Assembly (NCBI GenBank): GCA_017607445.1
Contig: JAEVHH010000003.1
Span: forward strand, 2,976,001-3,040,000
Length of the DNA: 64,000 nt
DNA from: Histoplasma ohiense
Taxonomy: Eukaryota; Ascomycota; Eurotiomycetes; Onygenales; Ajellomycetaceae
Direction: 5' to 3'
The notes beneath the pieces were generated by a model, which was given only the letters and a program-made list of their open reading frames with translations, searched no databases and was not told the origin of the DNA. This document shows positions 32,263 to 43,437 of the stretch, piece by piece (position 1 is the stretch's first letter; every line of letters begins with the position of its first letter). A program made the translations under genes and the position numbers.

Positions 32263-35200
32263 TTATCTCCTTCTATCAGAGTGAGTGAGGACTTGTAGAT
32301 GTCGAGGGCGGCAGTGTCCTTCAAGACAGACACAGATTCCCAGATTGAATGATTGTATTCTATTCATTTGACAAGATATTCACAGTGATGGTGGTTGATT
32401 CTATCATCAAGAATTGCTTCAATTTCTCACTTGAGTTTGTTGTCTTCTCTTATGATGATGAGTGACTGTCAATTGAAGATTCTCTGTGAGGGGAATGAAT
32501 CCTCAGCTGTGGGTCGGAGCAGATTTGTATGAAAGACATCATGAATATCAGATGAGATGTTGAGTTGATAATCATGTATGTCTAACACTTTCTTCACTGT
32601 ATATTTGATGTGATGATAATCTAGTATATACAAGAGACAGTCTGTTCTTATATTCTTGAGATTCAGTCAGACTTTGTTTTCTACATAGTATCAGATTGCA
32701 GAACTTTTTCTGATGTTTGTTTGATTCTTATAATTTTGCTGAACACTGATTATTGAAGCTTCTGCTCATTCATGAGCTTTCTTCAACTTACTCACAATGT
32801 TCTCTGCTGTCTGTATGAGGCTGTGGGTGTACACAGTTTCTCAGAGAGTCTTGAGAAAGTTCAGAATCTCTAAGTTATATCTGTGTAGAAGAAAGAATGG
32901 ATTTATATCTATTGTGATGAAATCTTGACTGTTAATCACAATCTCAGTGTGTGGCAGCAGGTTGCTTCAGTTGTCTTGTGTATAATTGTAGAACTTATGA
33001 AGAATGTTCTTTATCATTTATATCATTCTCTCAGTAGCTTCATCAGTTTCTGAGTGGTACACTGTTGATAACTTTTGTTCAATTCTTAGTAATTGGCATA
33101 CACAGGCTCAGAGTGCACTGATGAATTGACTGCCTCTATCTGACACAATGAATGAAGGCAGATCATATATATGATAGAATGAGCTTTTGATAAAAACATC
33201 TGCAACTACTTCAGTGTTCATCTTGTCACAGAGTTGTAGTATTACACTCTTGCTGAGTGAAGCATGAAGTGAAAGAATGTTAAGAGCTATATAAAAGAAT
33301 TGTTAGAAACTACATAAGTGTGGAGTGTGGGGTGGAAGAATCATTGAGAGCTATACAGAAGAATTGTTAGAAACTATATAAGCACAGAGTGTGAGAGGAG
33401 AGAATCATTGAGAACTATGCAGAAGAATTATTAGAGACTACACAAGTGTGAAGCACAGAGTAAAAGAATGTTAAGAGCTACACAGAAGAATCATTAGAGA
33501 CTATATGAGTGCAGAGCACAGAGTGAAAGAATGTTAAGAGCTACACAGATGAATTGTTAGAAACTACACAAATACAGAGCACAGAGTGAAAGAATATCAA
33601 AGATTACACAAGATTACAACAGTCAGAAATGAGTGGATGCAGAAGAAGAGTTGATTGTGTAAGTTAATTACTAACAGATGCTAACCCATCACATTATCCC
33701 TCTCTATTGAGATGAGTGAGAACTTGTAGATGTTGAGAGCAGTGGTGTCCTTCAAGACAGATGCAGATTCCCAGATCAGACAATTGTATTCTACCCATTT
33801 GATGAGGTATTCACAGCAGTGGCAGTTGATTCTATTGTCAAGAATTGCTTCAATTTCTCACTTGAGTTCATTGTCTTCTTCTATGATGATGAGTGGCTGT
33901 CAATTGGAGATTCTCTGTGAGGGGAATGGATCCTCAGCTGTGGGTTGAAGCAGGTTTGTATGAAAGATGTTGTGAATATCAGATGAGATATTGAGTTGAT
34001 AATTGTGTGTGTCTAGCACTTTCTTCACTGTATATTTGATGTGATGATAATCTAGCATATACAAGAAGTGATCTGTTCTTATATTCTTGAGATTCAATCA
34101 GACTTTGTCTTCTATATGATATTGAGTTGCAGAACTTCTTCTGATGTTCACTTGATTTTTGTAATCTTGCTGAACACTGATCATTGAAGCTTCTGTCTAT
34201 TCACAGACTTTCTTCAACTTGCTCACAATGTTCTCTGCTGTCTGTATAAGGCTGTGAGTGTACATGGTTTCTTGAGAAGTCTCAGAAAAGTTCAGAATCT
34301 CTAAGTTGTATCTATATAGAAGAAAGAATGAGCTTACATCTGTCATAACAAAATCTCAACTGTTAATTGTAATCTCAGTGTGTGGCAGCAGATTGCTTCA
34401 GTTGTTTTGTGTGTAATTGCAGAACTTACAGAGAATGTTCTTTACTGTTTATATCATTCTCTCAATAGCTTCATCAGTCTCTGAGTGATACACTGTTGAT
34501 AACTTTCATTCAATTCTTAATAATTGATATATACAGGCTCAGAGTGTGCTGATGAATTGACTGTCTCTATCTGACACAATGAATGAAAGCAGACTGTATA
34601 TATGATAGAATGAGCTTCTGATGAAGGCATCTGCAACTACTTCAGTGTTCATCTTGTCATAGAGCTGTAGTATTACATTCTTGCTGAGTTGATTGACAAT
34701 GACTAGAATGTTTATAGAACCTCCATTTTTGGATAAGAAAACTGCAAAATCAATAGCTATATCACATCAAGTTCAGTCAGAGACAGATAGAGGCTTCAGC
34801 ATCTCTTTTCAGTGTTCATATCATACTGTCACTGAGCTGCAGTGATCACAGTTGTGTACAAATCAGTGTATGTCTTTCAATATATCTGATCAGTAGAATT
34901 CTTGAATGATGATGTTGTACATGATTTTGCATTCTGAGTGTCTGATCATCAGTGAGTCATGAATTTCTTACATGATCTGTGTTTGTAGAGGTTCTGAATC
35001 AGAGACTCATTGCCTATCTCAAAAGTGTAAGTGGTTGTCATTGTTGATTGAACATGCTGAGATATCTGTTCTTGAGTATACATCTGCAGGGAATTGAGAT
35101 GCTTTACTTCATACAGCTTTGATAGCTTGCTGTCAGAATTCATCTGCTTCTGCTGCTAGTCTTCATTGTTCTTCAAGTGAGGGTTCTTGAGCTCAGAACT

Positions 35201-38200
35201 GGTTGATATGTATGTGGGATTCATCTGATTGTATAGAACTTTCTATGATTGTAGAGTTGATTAATCAATGCTCTCAGTGTTTCCATCTGTCATCTAAGTT
35301 ATCAGATAGTATATCTTATTCTCAGTGGGACAGAGCATCTGCAAGAATGTTCTCTACTTCAGATCAATAACAAATTGTGAATGAAAAACAGCTAAAGAAC
35401 AATGACTAACATATATGTCTCTCAATAAGCTTACAAATGATTGTGAAGTATTTTAAGTTCTTATAATCAGTAACAATCTCAAACTTCTCAACACTCATAA
35501 GTTCAGACTTTCATTCTTCAAGATATTGTATGATTGCTAGAAGCTTCTTGTTGTAGATCTTGTAGTTGCATTCAGTGAGTGACATCTTTTTCAAAGTGAA
35601 GATACAGAGTTGTAGAATATCTTCATTATCATATTGTATTAGTGCTCTGTCTACTACATAATCTGAGGCATCTGTTTCAAGAATTGTATGCTTATCTGAA
35701 TTGAATGATTGCAGTATCAAGATGCTTGTGAATATACACTTCAGCTTTTTGAATGCTACATCTGCTTCATCAGTTCATTGAAATACAGCATCTTTCTGAG
35801 TCAGATCTGTCAGTGATTGTACAATATCAGAGAAGTCTTTGATGAATCTTCAGTAGAAGTTGATGAATTCTAGAAAGCTTCTAGTCTCTTTTATCAAGAC
35901 TGATGCCTCTCAGTTGAGGATTGCTTCCACTTTCTTAGAATCCATGCATACATCTTTTTCAGCTTTGATGATGAATTCTAGGTAGGTTATAGACTTGATC
36001 TCAAAGTCACATTTGTCAATGTCCACTTACAGTCCAGCTTTTTGTAGACAGTCAAGCATTTGTTGTACATACTTGCAGTGCTCAGTGAGCAATCCATTGA
36101 TGAAGATCAGAATATTGTTCATGTACACTGAGATGATCTCATCAAGCAGATCTTGTAGAGCTCAGTTAATGTATTTCTGAAATGTGTTCAGAGTGTTCAC
36201 TAATTCAAAGAGAGTCACTGTCTATTCATATAATCTGTAATGTGTATGAAAAGCAGTTAGTCATTCATCACCTTCATTAATCCTTATCTTATAGAAGACT
36301 GCAGAGATGTTAAGCTTTGTAAATCATTTTGCTTTTTCTATTCATTCAAGTGTTTCATTGATGAGTGGAAGAGAGTATTGATCTTTCTGTGTAATCTTGT
36401 TGAGTTCTCAGTAGTTGATGCAGAATCATAAGTCTTCTTCTGATTTCTTTGCAAATAGTATGCCTCTCATTTGAGGATTGCTTCCATCTTTTTAGAATCC
36501 ATACATATGTCTTTTTCAGCTTTGATGATGAATTCTAGATAAATTGTAGACTTGATCTCAAAGTTGCATTTGTCAATGTCCACTTGCAGTCTGACTTTTC
36601 ATAAATGATCAAGCACTTGTCATACATACTTGCAGTGCTCAGTGAGCAGTCCATTGATGAAGATCAGAATATCATTCATGTATACTGAGACAATCTCATT
36701 GAGCAGATCTTGTAGAGCTCAGTTAATGTATTTCTGAAACATGCTCAGAGCATTCACTAATTCAAAGAGGATCACTGTTCATTCATATAATCTGTAATGT
36801 GTATGAAAAGTGGTTAGCCATTCATCACCTTCATTAATCCTTATCTTATAGAAGGCTGCAGAGATGTCAAGCTTTGTAAATCATTTTGCTTTTTCTATTC
36901 ATTTGAGTGTTTTATTGATGAGTGGAAGAGGGTATCAGTCCTTCTGCATAATCTTGTTGAGTTCTCAGTAGTCAACACAGAATCATAAGTCTTCTTCTGA
37001 TTTCTTCACAAACAGTACAGATGCTGTGATGGATGAGTTGCTAATATAAATGAAGTCTTTGTTCAGTAGTTCATTGAGTGTTTTTCATAGAACAAGAAGC
37101 TCATTGTGTGATATGCTGTAGAGAGAATCTCAAAGTGATTGTGAGTTCTTATCATTCTTCTTAATGAGTTTGATTGTATGATCTATATCAGGTTCTCAGT
37201 GAGGAGAAAGCTTTTCAGCTTCTTTCTTATTGAACATGTCTGCAAAGTCTTTATATGATTCAGGTAGTTTCTTGTGCAGTTTCTTGAGATCTTTGAATTC
37301 TAGCTTTTCTGACACTTTTTTGATATTCATCATACTAGCAGTGAACACTTGGATGTTCTTCTTCTCATGCACTTGATGAATTAGTAGTTTGTACACTTCT
37401 GCTGATATCTGAGTAAGATCAGCAGTTCTATTGACATTCTTCTCATAAACACAGTCATCTTCTGAGAAAATAAGGCAGTGGTTGTGTGTGTTCAACAAGG
37501 TTTCAAATTCTGTGAGTCATGATAGGCTGAGCATTAGATTGTATTCAAGGTTTTGTATTTCATATGCATATATGTTCTTTTTCTTGTGTTCTTCTATGTT
37601 GACATTAAATCTTATCATGTTGTAGAAGGTGAATCTTCTGAGGCTGTCAAATTCACTGAGCTTATACAGTTTGAGAAAGAAGATATGCTGAAGCTTATGC
37701 TTCTCAATCAGCTGAATGTCTATAAGAGTATAGTGAAGGAAATCACTGTCTATCATTGCTCATATGTTGACTAAGCTATTTACAATAACAGAGATCATAA
37801 TTGTGTCTGTTTGTATCTTCTACTTGAATCTTCAGCTAGCTTTCTGCTTCTTGAGTTTTTGTCTGTGTTTTAGAGTGAGAGCTCATCTTTTCTCTGTTCT
37901 TGTCTATTCACAGACAACACAGTGTTCACACATGTGAGGGGTTTATTTGAAATGATTGTATTTGAATATTGATTTGTGAAGTGCTCTGGCTTGTCACAGT
38001 ATATGCAGACTTCTCTGACAATTCAGTCAGCAGCATTCTTCTCTGAGACATTAGAGACTCTCAAGCAGCTTGTGTTCACATGTGGAACTCAGTTCATTGA
38101 TTCTAGTTTGAAGGTGAGAGATGCTGCAGAGCAGTTCAGAGCATACATATTTATTTGATGAAATTCTCTATAATTTTGAAACATGTGGAACTGAGACAGA

Positions 38201-38900
38201 TTGTTGTTCAACAGACAAAGATCAGCACAGAATTCAGTGTATATTGAGAGCTTCAGACACTTTACACTTTGATTATGCAACTGAAAATTCAAATTCTTGA
38301 ACAGTATATTGATTTTGACAGTGTTGTTTCAGTCTTACTCACCTGCTTCTAGAAGCTTGTGATTGAATTCAGAAAGATAAATTGTCAATGTGATATTCAT
38401 CTGATGAGTCTGATTAAGCAGTCTAATGCCTTGGCTTGAAGTATAGAATTGAGAAAGAGGGAGTTGAGTTGTTGAAAGACTAACTCTGACATACACTGAT
38501 CATTCTGACAATGACTCATTCAGAATTGAAATTTCACTAACATATCATCATTCAATCTGCTATGAATATATCACACTTGATTGAATAGCAAGTCTATTGC
38601 TCATTTATCAATGTTCAATTTGATGTTCATTTTTGACTTCCATGCAAGATAGAGTGCTAGATCTTCTTTGTATTTATTGAGAATTGAAAGTTTCTCTCTT
38701 GAAGACTTTTCATGAGATGTGGGTGTAGAAGGAACAGTGAATGTGAGGGTGTTCATCTCAGCAAATCATTATTGCAATTCAGCCATCTATAGCACTTGCT
38801 GCTGAAGAATACTTCATAGGTCTAAGTTGTCATCTGCCATGTTTGGGTGCAGTGGGTGTTCATAGAATTGTTTGTAGTTCATTTCAATATCTAAGAATAT
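32263..38900 (-). pseudogene. Broken gag-pol of the minus family II copy
   Basis: On the minus strand: gag about 38900-37870 with the knuckle region near 37990; protease and linker open at 37756-37517 (MIDSDFLHYTLID, where DSG has become DSD) and 37498-37196. RT is present twice, and unit 1 has the active box YMNN (about 36120). RNase H is near 35720-35340 (open 35720-35511). Integrase lies at 35143-34200 and, duplicated, at 33250-32700. The chromodomain lies at about 33890-33740 and again 32460-32300. Stops are numerous. Confidence 0.83.
33259..33693 (-). repeat. Internal truncated family II LTR
   Basis: An LTR piece lacking its first ~100 bp, lying inside the minus element. The left junction is within integrase (after TTGCTGAGT), the right junction is the normal LTR-internal border. 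It marks the second unit of the larger tandem duplication. Confidence 0.85.
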
Positions 38901-39262
38901 GTAATAATAATAATAAAAAGACAAAGAAATACTTGTAGACACTTGATTCTCTTGCAGACACTATTCACAGTGTTGCAGCACTAAGCTTGATCAAGCTTCT
39001 TTGTGAATGCTATTCACAGTGTTACAGTTTGTAGACACTCAGACCTTGTAGAACATGATTGATTGTGTTTTGAATGCTTAGATACAACAGTCTATATAAC
39101 TAATGATAGAGACACTTGAGTCCATGAGGAATCTCTTGTAACAACTAGACACTCAGACCTGTAAACAACACACTCAGATGTAAGAACTGATAACAATGCA
39201 CTCAGATGTAAGAACTAATAACAAGACACTCAAGTCTTAAATGCAGAAGAATCAATTCATAA

Positions 39263-39796
39263 TGTAACAGATGTACTTTGATTAATGATTTGATACTATT
39301 CTAATTACAGATTATGAATTGATTAAGAAAAGAAAGAGAAAAGAAATCAGAAGAAAAGATTGTACAAAGAGGGTTTTTATAGAGAGAAGTTCAAGACAGA
39401 AGAATATCAGAAGCCACTCCACAGTGAAGTGCAGAGTGAAAGAACATTAAGAGATACACATAAGAATCATTAGAAACTACACAAGTGTGGAGCATGAAGC
39501 AGAGGAATCATTGAGAGCTATATGGAAGAATCATTAGAGACTATACAAGCGCGGAACACAGAGTGAGAGAATGTTAGAAGCTATACAGAAGAATCATTAG
39601 AGACTATATGAGTGCAGAGCACAGAGTGGAAGAACATTAAGAGTTATACAGAAGAATTGTTAGAAACTACACAAGCATAGAGTATGAAGTGGAAGAACAT
39701 CAAGGGTTACATGAGGTCACAACAGCCAGGAATGAGCAGGTGCAGAAGAGGAGTTGATTGCGTAAGTTAATTACTAACAGATGCTAACCCGTCACA
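39263..39796 (-). repeat. 5' LTR of the minus family II copy
   Basis: 534 bp, TGTAACAG...CCCGTCACA; same length as its partner at 31729-32262; followed by TSD GAATA (39797-39801). Confidence 0.92.
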
Positions 39797-39923
39797 GAAT
39801 AGTGTTCATGAAAAAGCTTGATCAAGCTTAGCACTGCAACACTGTAAACAGTGTCTGTGAGAAAACTGAGTGTCTACAAGTATTTCTTTTCTTTTATTAT
39901 TATTACATGTTCTTAGATATCAA

Positions 39924-41750
39924 AATGAACTATGAACAATTCTACAAACACTCATCATATCTGAACATGATGGACAATAACTTAGATCTATGAAGTATCC
40001 TTCAACAGCAAGCACTACAGATGGCTGAATTGCAACAATGACTTGCTGAGATGAGCATTTCTGTGTTCACTGTTCCTTCTACACCCACATCTCATGAAAA
40101 GCTCTCAAGAGAGAAGCTTTCAATTCTTGACAAATACAAGAAAGATCTAGCACTCTACCTCATATGAAAGTCAAAAGTGAATGCCAAATTGAACATTGAC
40201 AGACAAGCAATAGGCTTGCTATTCAATCAAGTGTGATATATTCATAGCAGATTGAATGGCAATGTGTTAGTGAAATTTCAACTCTGAATGAATCATTGTC
40301 AGAATAATCAGTGTATATCAGAGCTAGTCTTCTGACAACTCAACTCCCTCTTTCTCAATTCTACACTTCAAATCAAGACATTGAACTGACTTAATCAGAC
40401 TCATTAGATGAATGTTGTGTTGACAATTTATCTTTCTGAATTCAATCACAAGCTTCTAGAAGCAGATGAGCAAGACTGAGATGATACTGTCAAGATCAAC
40501 ATATTATTCAAAAATTTGAACTTTCAGTTGTATAACTGAAGTATAGAGTGTTTGAAGCTCTCAACATACAGTGAATTCTGTGCTGATTTTTATCTGTTGA
40601 ATAACAATCTATCTCAGTTCTGCACACTTCAAAATCACAGAGAATTCTGCTGAACAAATGTATATGCTCTGAACCACTCTGCAGCATCTTCCATCTTCAA
40701 ACCAGAATCAATGAACTGAGTTCCACATGTAAACACAAGTCACTCAAGAATCTTCAATGTCTCAGAGAAGAATATCACTGATCAAATCATCAGAGAAGTC
40801 TGCATACACTGCAACAAATCAGAACACTTCATGAATCAATGTTCAAATGTGATTATTCTGAGTAAATCCTTCACACACATGAACACTGCATCATCTGCAG
40901 ACAGGCAAGAACAGAGAAAAGATGAGCTCTCACTCTAAAACACAGATGAGAGTTCAAGAAGCAGAAAGCTAGCTGAAGATTCAAGCAGAAGATGTAAGTG
41001 AACACAATCATGATCTCTGTCATTGTAAATAGTCTAGTCAATGTACAAGCAATGGTAGACAGTGGTTTTCTTCATTACACTCTTATAGACACTCAGCTGG
41101 TTGAGAAGCATAAGCTTCAGTGTATTCTCTTTTTCAAGCTGTGTAAACTCAGTGAATTTGATGGCCTCAGAGAATCAGTCTTCTACAATATGGTAAGATT
41201 TAACATTGATATAGAAGAACATGAGAAAAAGAATATATATGCATATGAAATACAAGACCTTGAGTACAATCTAATGCTCAGTCTATCATAGCTCACAGAA
41301 TTTGAAACCTTGTTGAACACATGCAATCACTGTCTTATTTTCTCAGAAGATGACTGTGTTTACAAAAAGAATGTCAATAGAACCACTGATCTCATTCAGA
41401 TATCAGTGAAAGCATACAAACTACTAACTCATCAAGTGTATGAGAAGAAGAATGTCCAAGTGTTCACTGCTAGCATGATGAATATCAAAAAAGCATTAGA
41501 AAAGTTAGAACTCAAAGATCTCAAGAAACTGCACAAGAAACTACTCAAATTGTACAAAGATTTCACAGATATGTTTGATGAGAAAGAAGCTGAAAAGCTT
41601 TCCTCTCACTGAGAACTCAGTATAGATCATACAATTGAGCTCATTAAGAAAGATGATAAAGACTCACAACTTCTCTGAGATTCTCTCTACAGCATGTCAC
41701 ATAATGAGCTTCTCATTCTACAAAAAACACTCAATGAATTACTGAACAAA
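39924..41750 (+). pseudogene. Broken gag and protease/RT start of the plus family II copy
   Basis: Gag start near 39924 (MNYEQFYKH-like), zinc knuckle region CIHCNKSEHFMNQC at about 40804-40842, protease with DSG open at 40998-41291 (MVDSGFLHYTLIDTQ), and linker open at 41310-41612. It stops at the inversion breakpoint 41750. It is collinear with 9390-11213 of II-1, with many C-to-T and G-to-A differences. Confidence 0.83.
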
Positions 41751-42281
41751 ACTAGATAGGTTATAGACTTGATCTCAAAGTCACATTTGTCAATGTCCAC
41801 TTACAGTCCAGCTTTTTGTAGACAGTCAAGCATTTGTTGTACATACTTGCAGTGCTCAGTGAGCAATCCATTGATGAAGATCAGAATATTGTTCATATAC
41901 ACTGAGGTGATCTCATCAAGCAGATCTTGTAGGGCTCAGTTAATGTATTTCTGAAATGTGTTCAGAGTGTTCACTAATTCAAAGAGAGTCACTGTCCATT
42001 CATATAATCTGTAATGTGTATGAAAAGCAGTTAGCCATTCATCACCTTCATTAATCCTTATCTTATAGAAGACTGCAGAGATGTTAAGCTTTGTAAATCA
42101 TTTTGCTTTTTCTATTCATTTGAGTGTTTTATTGATGAGTGAGAGAGGGTATCAGTCCTTCTGCATAATCTTGTTGAGTTCTCAGTAGTCAACACAGAAT
42201 CATAAGTCTTCTTCTTATTTCTTCACAAACAGTACAGATGCTGTGATGGGTGAGTTGCTAACACAAATGAAGTGCTTTGTT
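41751..42281 (-). mobile_element. Inverted RT segment closing the plus family II copy
   Basis: About 530 bp of RT in minus orientation, equal to 11214-11740 of II-1 reversed in place. Its right end (AATGAAGTGCTTTGTT) is the complement of the very position where the plus reading stops. Up to about 42115 it matches unit 1 of the RT duplication (35984 on) almost exactly, beyond that it matches unit 2 (near 36900) better, so it is a mosaic. Confidence 0.8.
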
Positions 42282-43093
42282 GATATTTACAGAAACACTT
42301 CTCTCACTGACTCAAGAGATCAGCAGCACAGTCATACAACTGAGTAACAGCTGTTGTCTATCTAGAGTCTCTGATCTCTACAGACTTTGTAGAACTGCTT
42401 GACTGCACACAGTTTTACATATAATACTGTATGAAATAACACAGCTGTTTGAGCACACATCATCTGACAGCCCCTCACAGCAGTTCCAAGTCTATACAGA
42501 TGATACAGATAGCACAACATCTGATACAACTGATTTCATCAGTACAATAGATTCAATCAATGCAATCAGTATAAATGATACAATTGATTCAATCAGTACA
42601 ATCAGCTCAATTGGTTCAATTGATATAAATGATACAATCAGTTCAACTGATTCAATTGATACAATTGATACAATTGATACAATCAGTTCAATCAGTTCAA
42701 TCAGTTCAACTGATGTAAATGATTCAATCAGCACAGTTGACTCATTTATTTCAACTAGCTGTGATGTAATCAGTACAGTCTGCATGCTGACTCAGTTGAT
42801 ATGCTTTCAGCTGCTGATATGCACTCTTCTTCTCTCTTCTCACTGCTCTCTCTGTTTTTCTTCACTTCTTTTCTCTCACAATCTTCTTCAGTACTCTCTT
42901 CTCTCTCTTTCTCTGAGTTTGTGTCAGATTATATGACTGCAAGATATTACAGATGATACAGTCTTTTCTTCACTCTTCTTTTTATTTTTCTTTTCAGAAT
43001 ATTCACTTTTTCTCTTTTCTTTTGTCTGTCTCATCTGTCTTTCTTCTGTTGTTAGAAGCACAGACAGTTCTCAGATCAACTGAGAGAGTTATC
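42282..43093 (+). other. Family III 3' region, continued, with a 9-bp repeat
   Basis: Continuation of 29164-30942 after the insert. At about 42490-42760 the plus strand reads as an imperfect 9-bp repeat (GATACAATT, AGTTCAATC and variants) encoding three-residue units of the type D/S-T/S-I (for example DTIDTIDTISSISSISS). From 42830 to 43090 it is CT-rich. Only the plus frame gives a polar repeat protein; the minus frame gives a Val/Ile/Leu-rich repeat. Coding status uncertain. Confidence 0.45.
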
Positions 43094-43143
43094 TCTCTTC
43101 ATTCACTATAAAGTCTTTTCTCTTCATTCACTATAAAGTCTTT
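43094..43143 (+). repeat. Two 25-bp tandem units
   Basis: TCTCTTCATTCACTATAAAG followed by TCTT(T), repeated twice with a 25-bp period at 43094 and 43119. It lies at the left edge of the CAAA-tailed segment. Confidence 0.75.
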
Positions 43144-43430
43144 CAGACACAGCAGCAGCAGTCCTCTTGAGAGCCACACTATAGCCCCACCATGAATGAT
43201 CATATATCAGATCAGAAGTGAATGTGCAGCTCAGTAAAATCCTTTTCAATGAGCTGAGTCTTCTCAAGAATTGCCATCTGAATTCTGTTTTCTCTCTCTC
43301 TGTGTACATAGAAATCTCTTCAGTGTAGCATGTCTCCATGCCCTTTGAAAGGCTTCTGAAACACAGGCGCTGCCCGTGTTTTCTCTGGGATGTTAAATCA
43401 ATACAAACAAACAAACAAATAAACAAATCA
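43144..43430 (+). mobile_element. Candidate 3' end of a second non-LTR element (CAAA-tailed)
   Basis: The segment ends with a hairpin AACACAGGC-GCT-GCCCGTGTT (43360-43380), then GGGATGTTAAA (43387-43397), then a (CAAA)n tail (43403-43427). Hairpin plus GGRATGTTAAA plus short-repeat tail is the usual layout of some LINE and SINE 3' ends (established for several non-LTR clades; I cannot search). It interrupts the family III integrase. It keeps several CpG. The 5' limit and TSD are unclear; 43144 is a guess. Confidence 0.4.
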
Positions 43431-43437
43431 TCTACAA

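Larger units (their letters stand above)
31729..39796 (-). mobile_element. Family II minus copy with two internal tandem duplications
   Basis: Both terminal LTRs are 534 bp (31729-32262 and 39263-39796) and the TSD GAATA flanks the whole unit, so this is one insertion. Inside, a segment made of part of the LTR plus chromodomain and integrase is present twice (about 31830-33258 and 33259-34693), and an RT segment of about 555 bp is present twice (about 35907-36461 and 36462-37016). The units of each pair differ at many sites. All coding parts are broken. Confidence 0.88.
30943..42281 (+). mobile_element. Family II plus copy without 3' LTR, split by a minus family II copy
   Basis: 5' LTR 30943-31475 (533 bp), leader to 31728, then the nested minus copy (31729-39796), then leader, gag, protease and start of RT at 39797-41750. 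At 41751, at the point equal to about 11213 of II-1, the following RT segment continues in inverted orientation to 42281. The rest of pol and the 3' LTR are absent. The right flank resumes family III. Confidence 0.85.

Noticed and set aside
43124..43426. A 100-residue minus-strand ORF (MFICLFVCIDLTSQ).
   Set aside because: It begins in the complement of the (CAAA)n tail and runs through the hairpin; more likely the reverse strand of a non-LTR 3' end than a gene.
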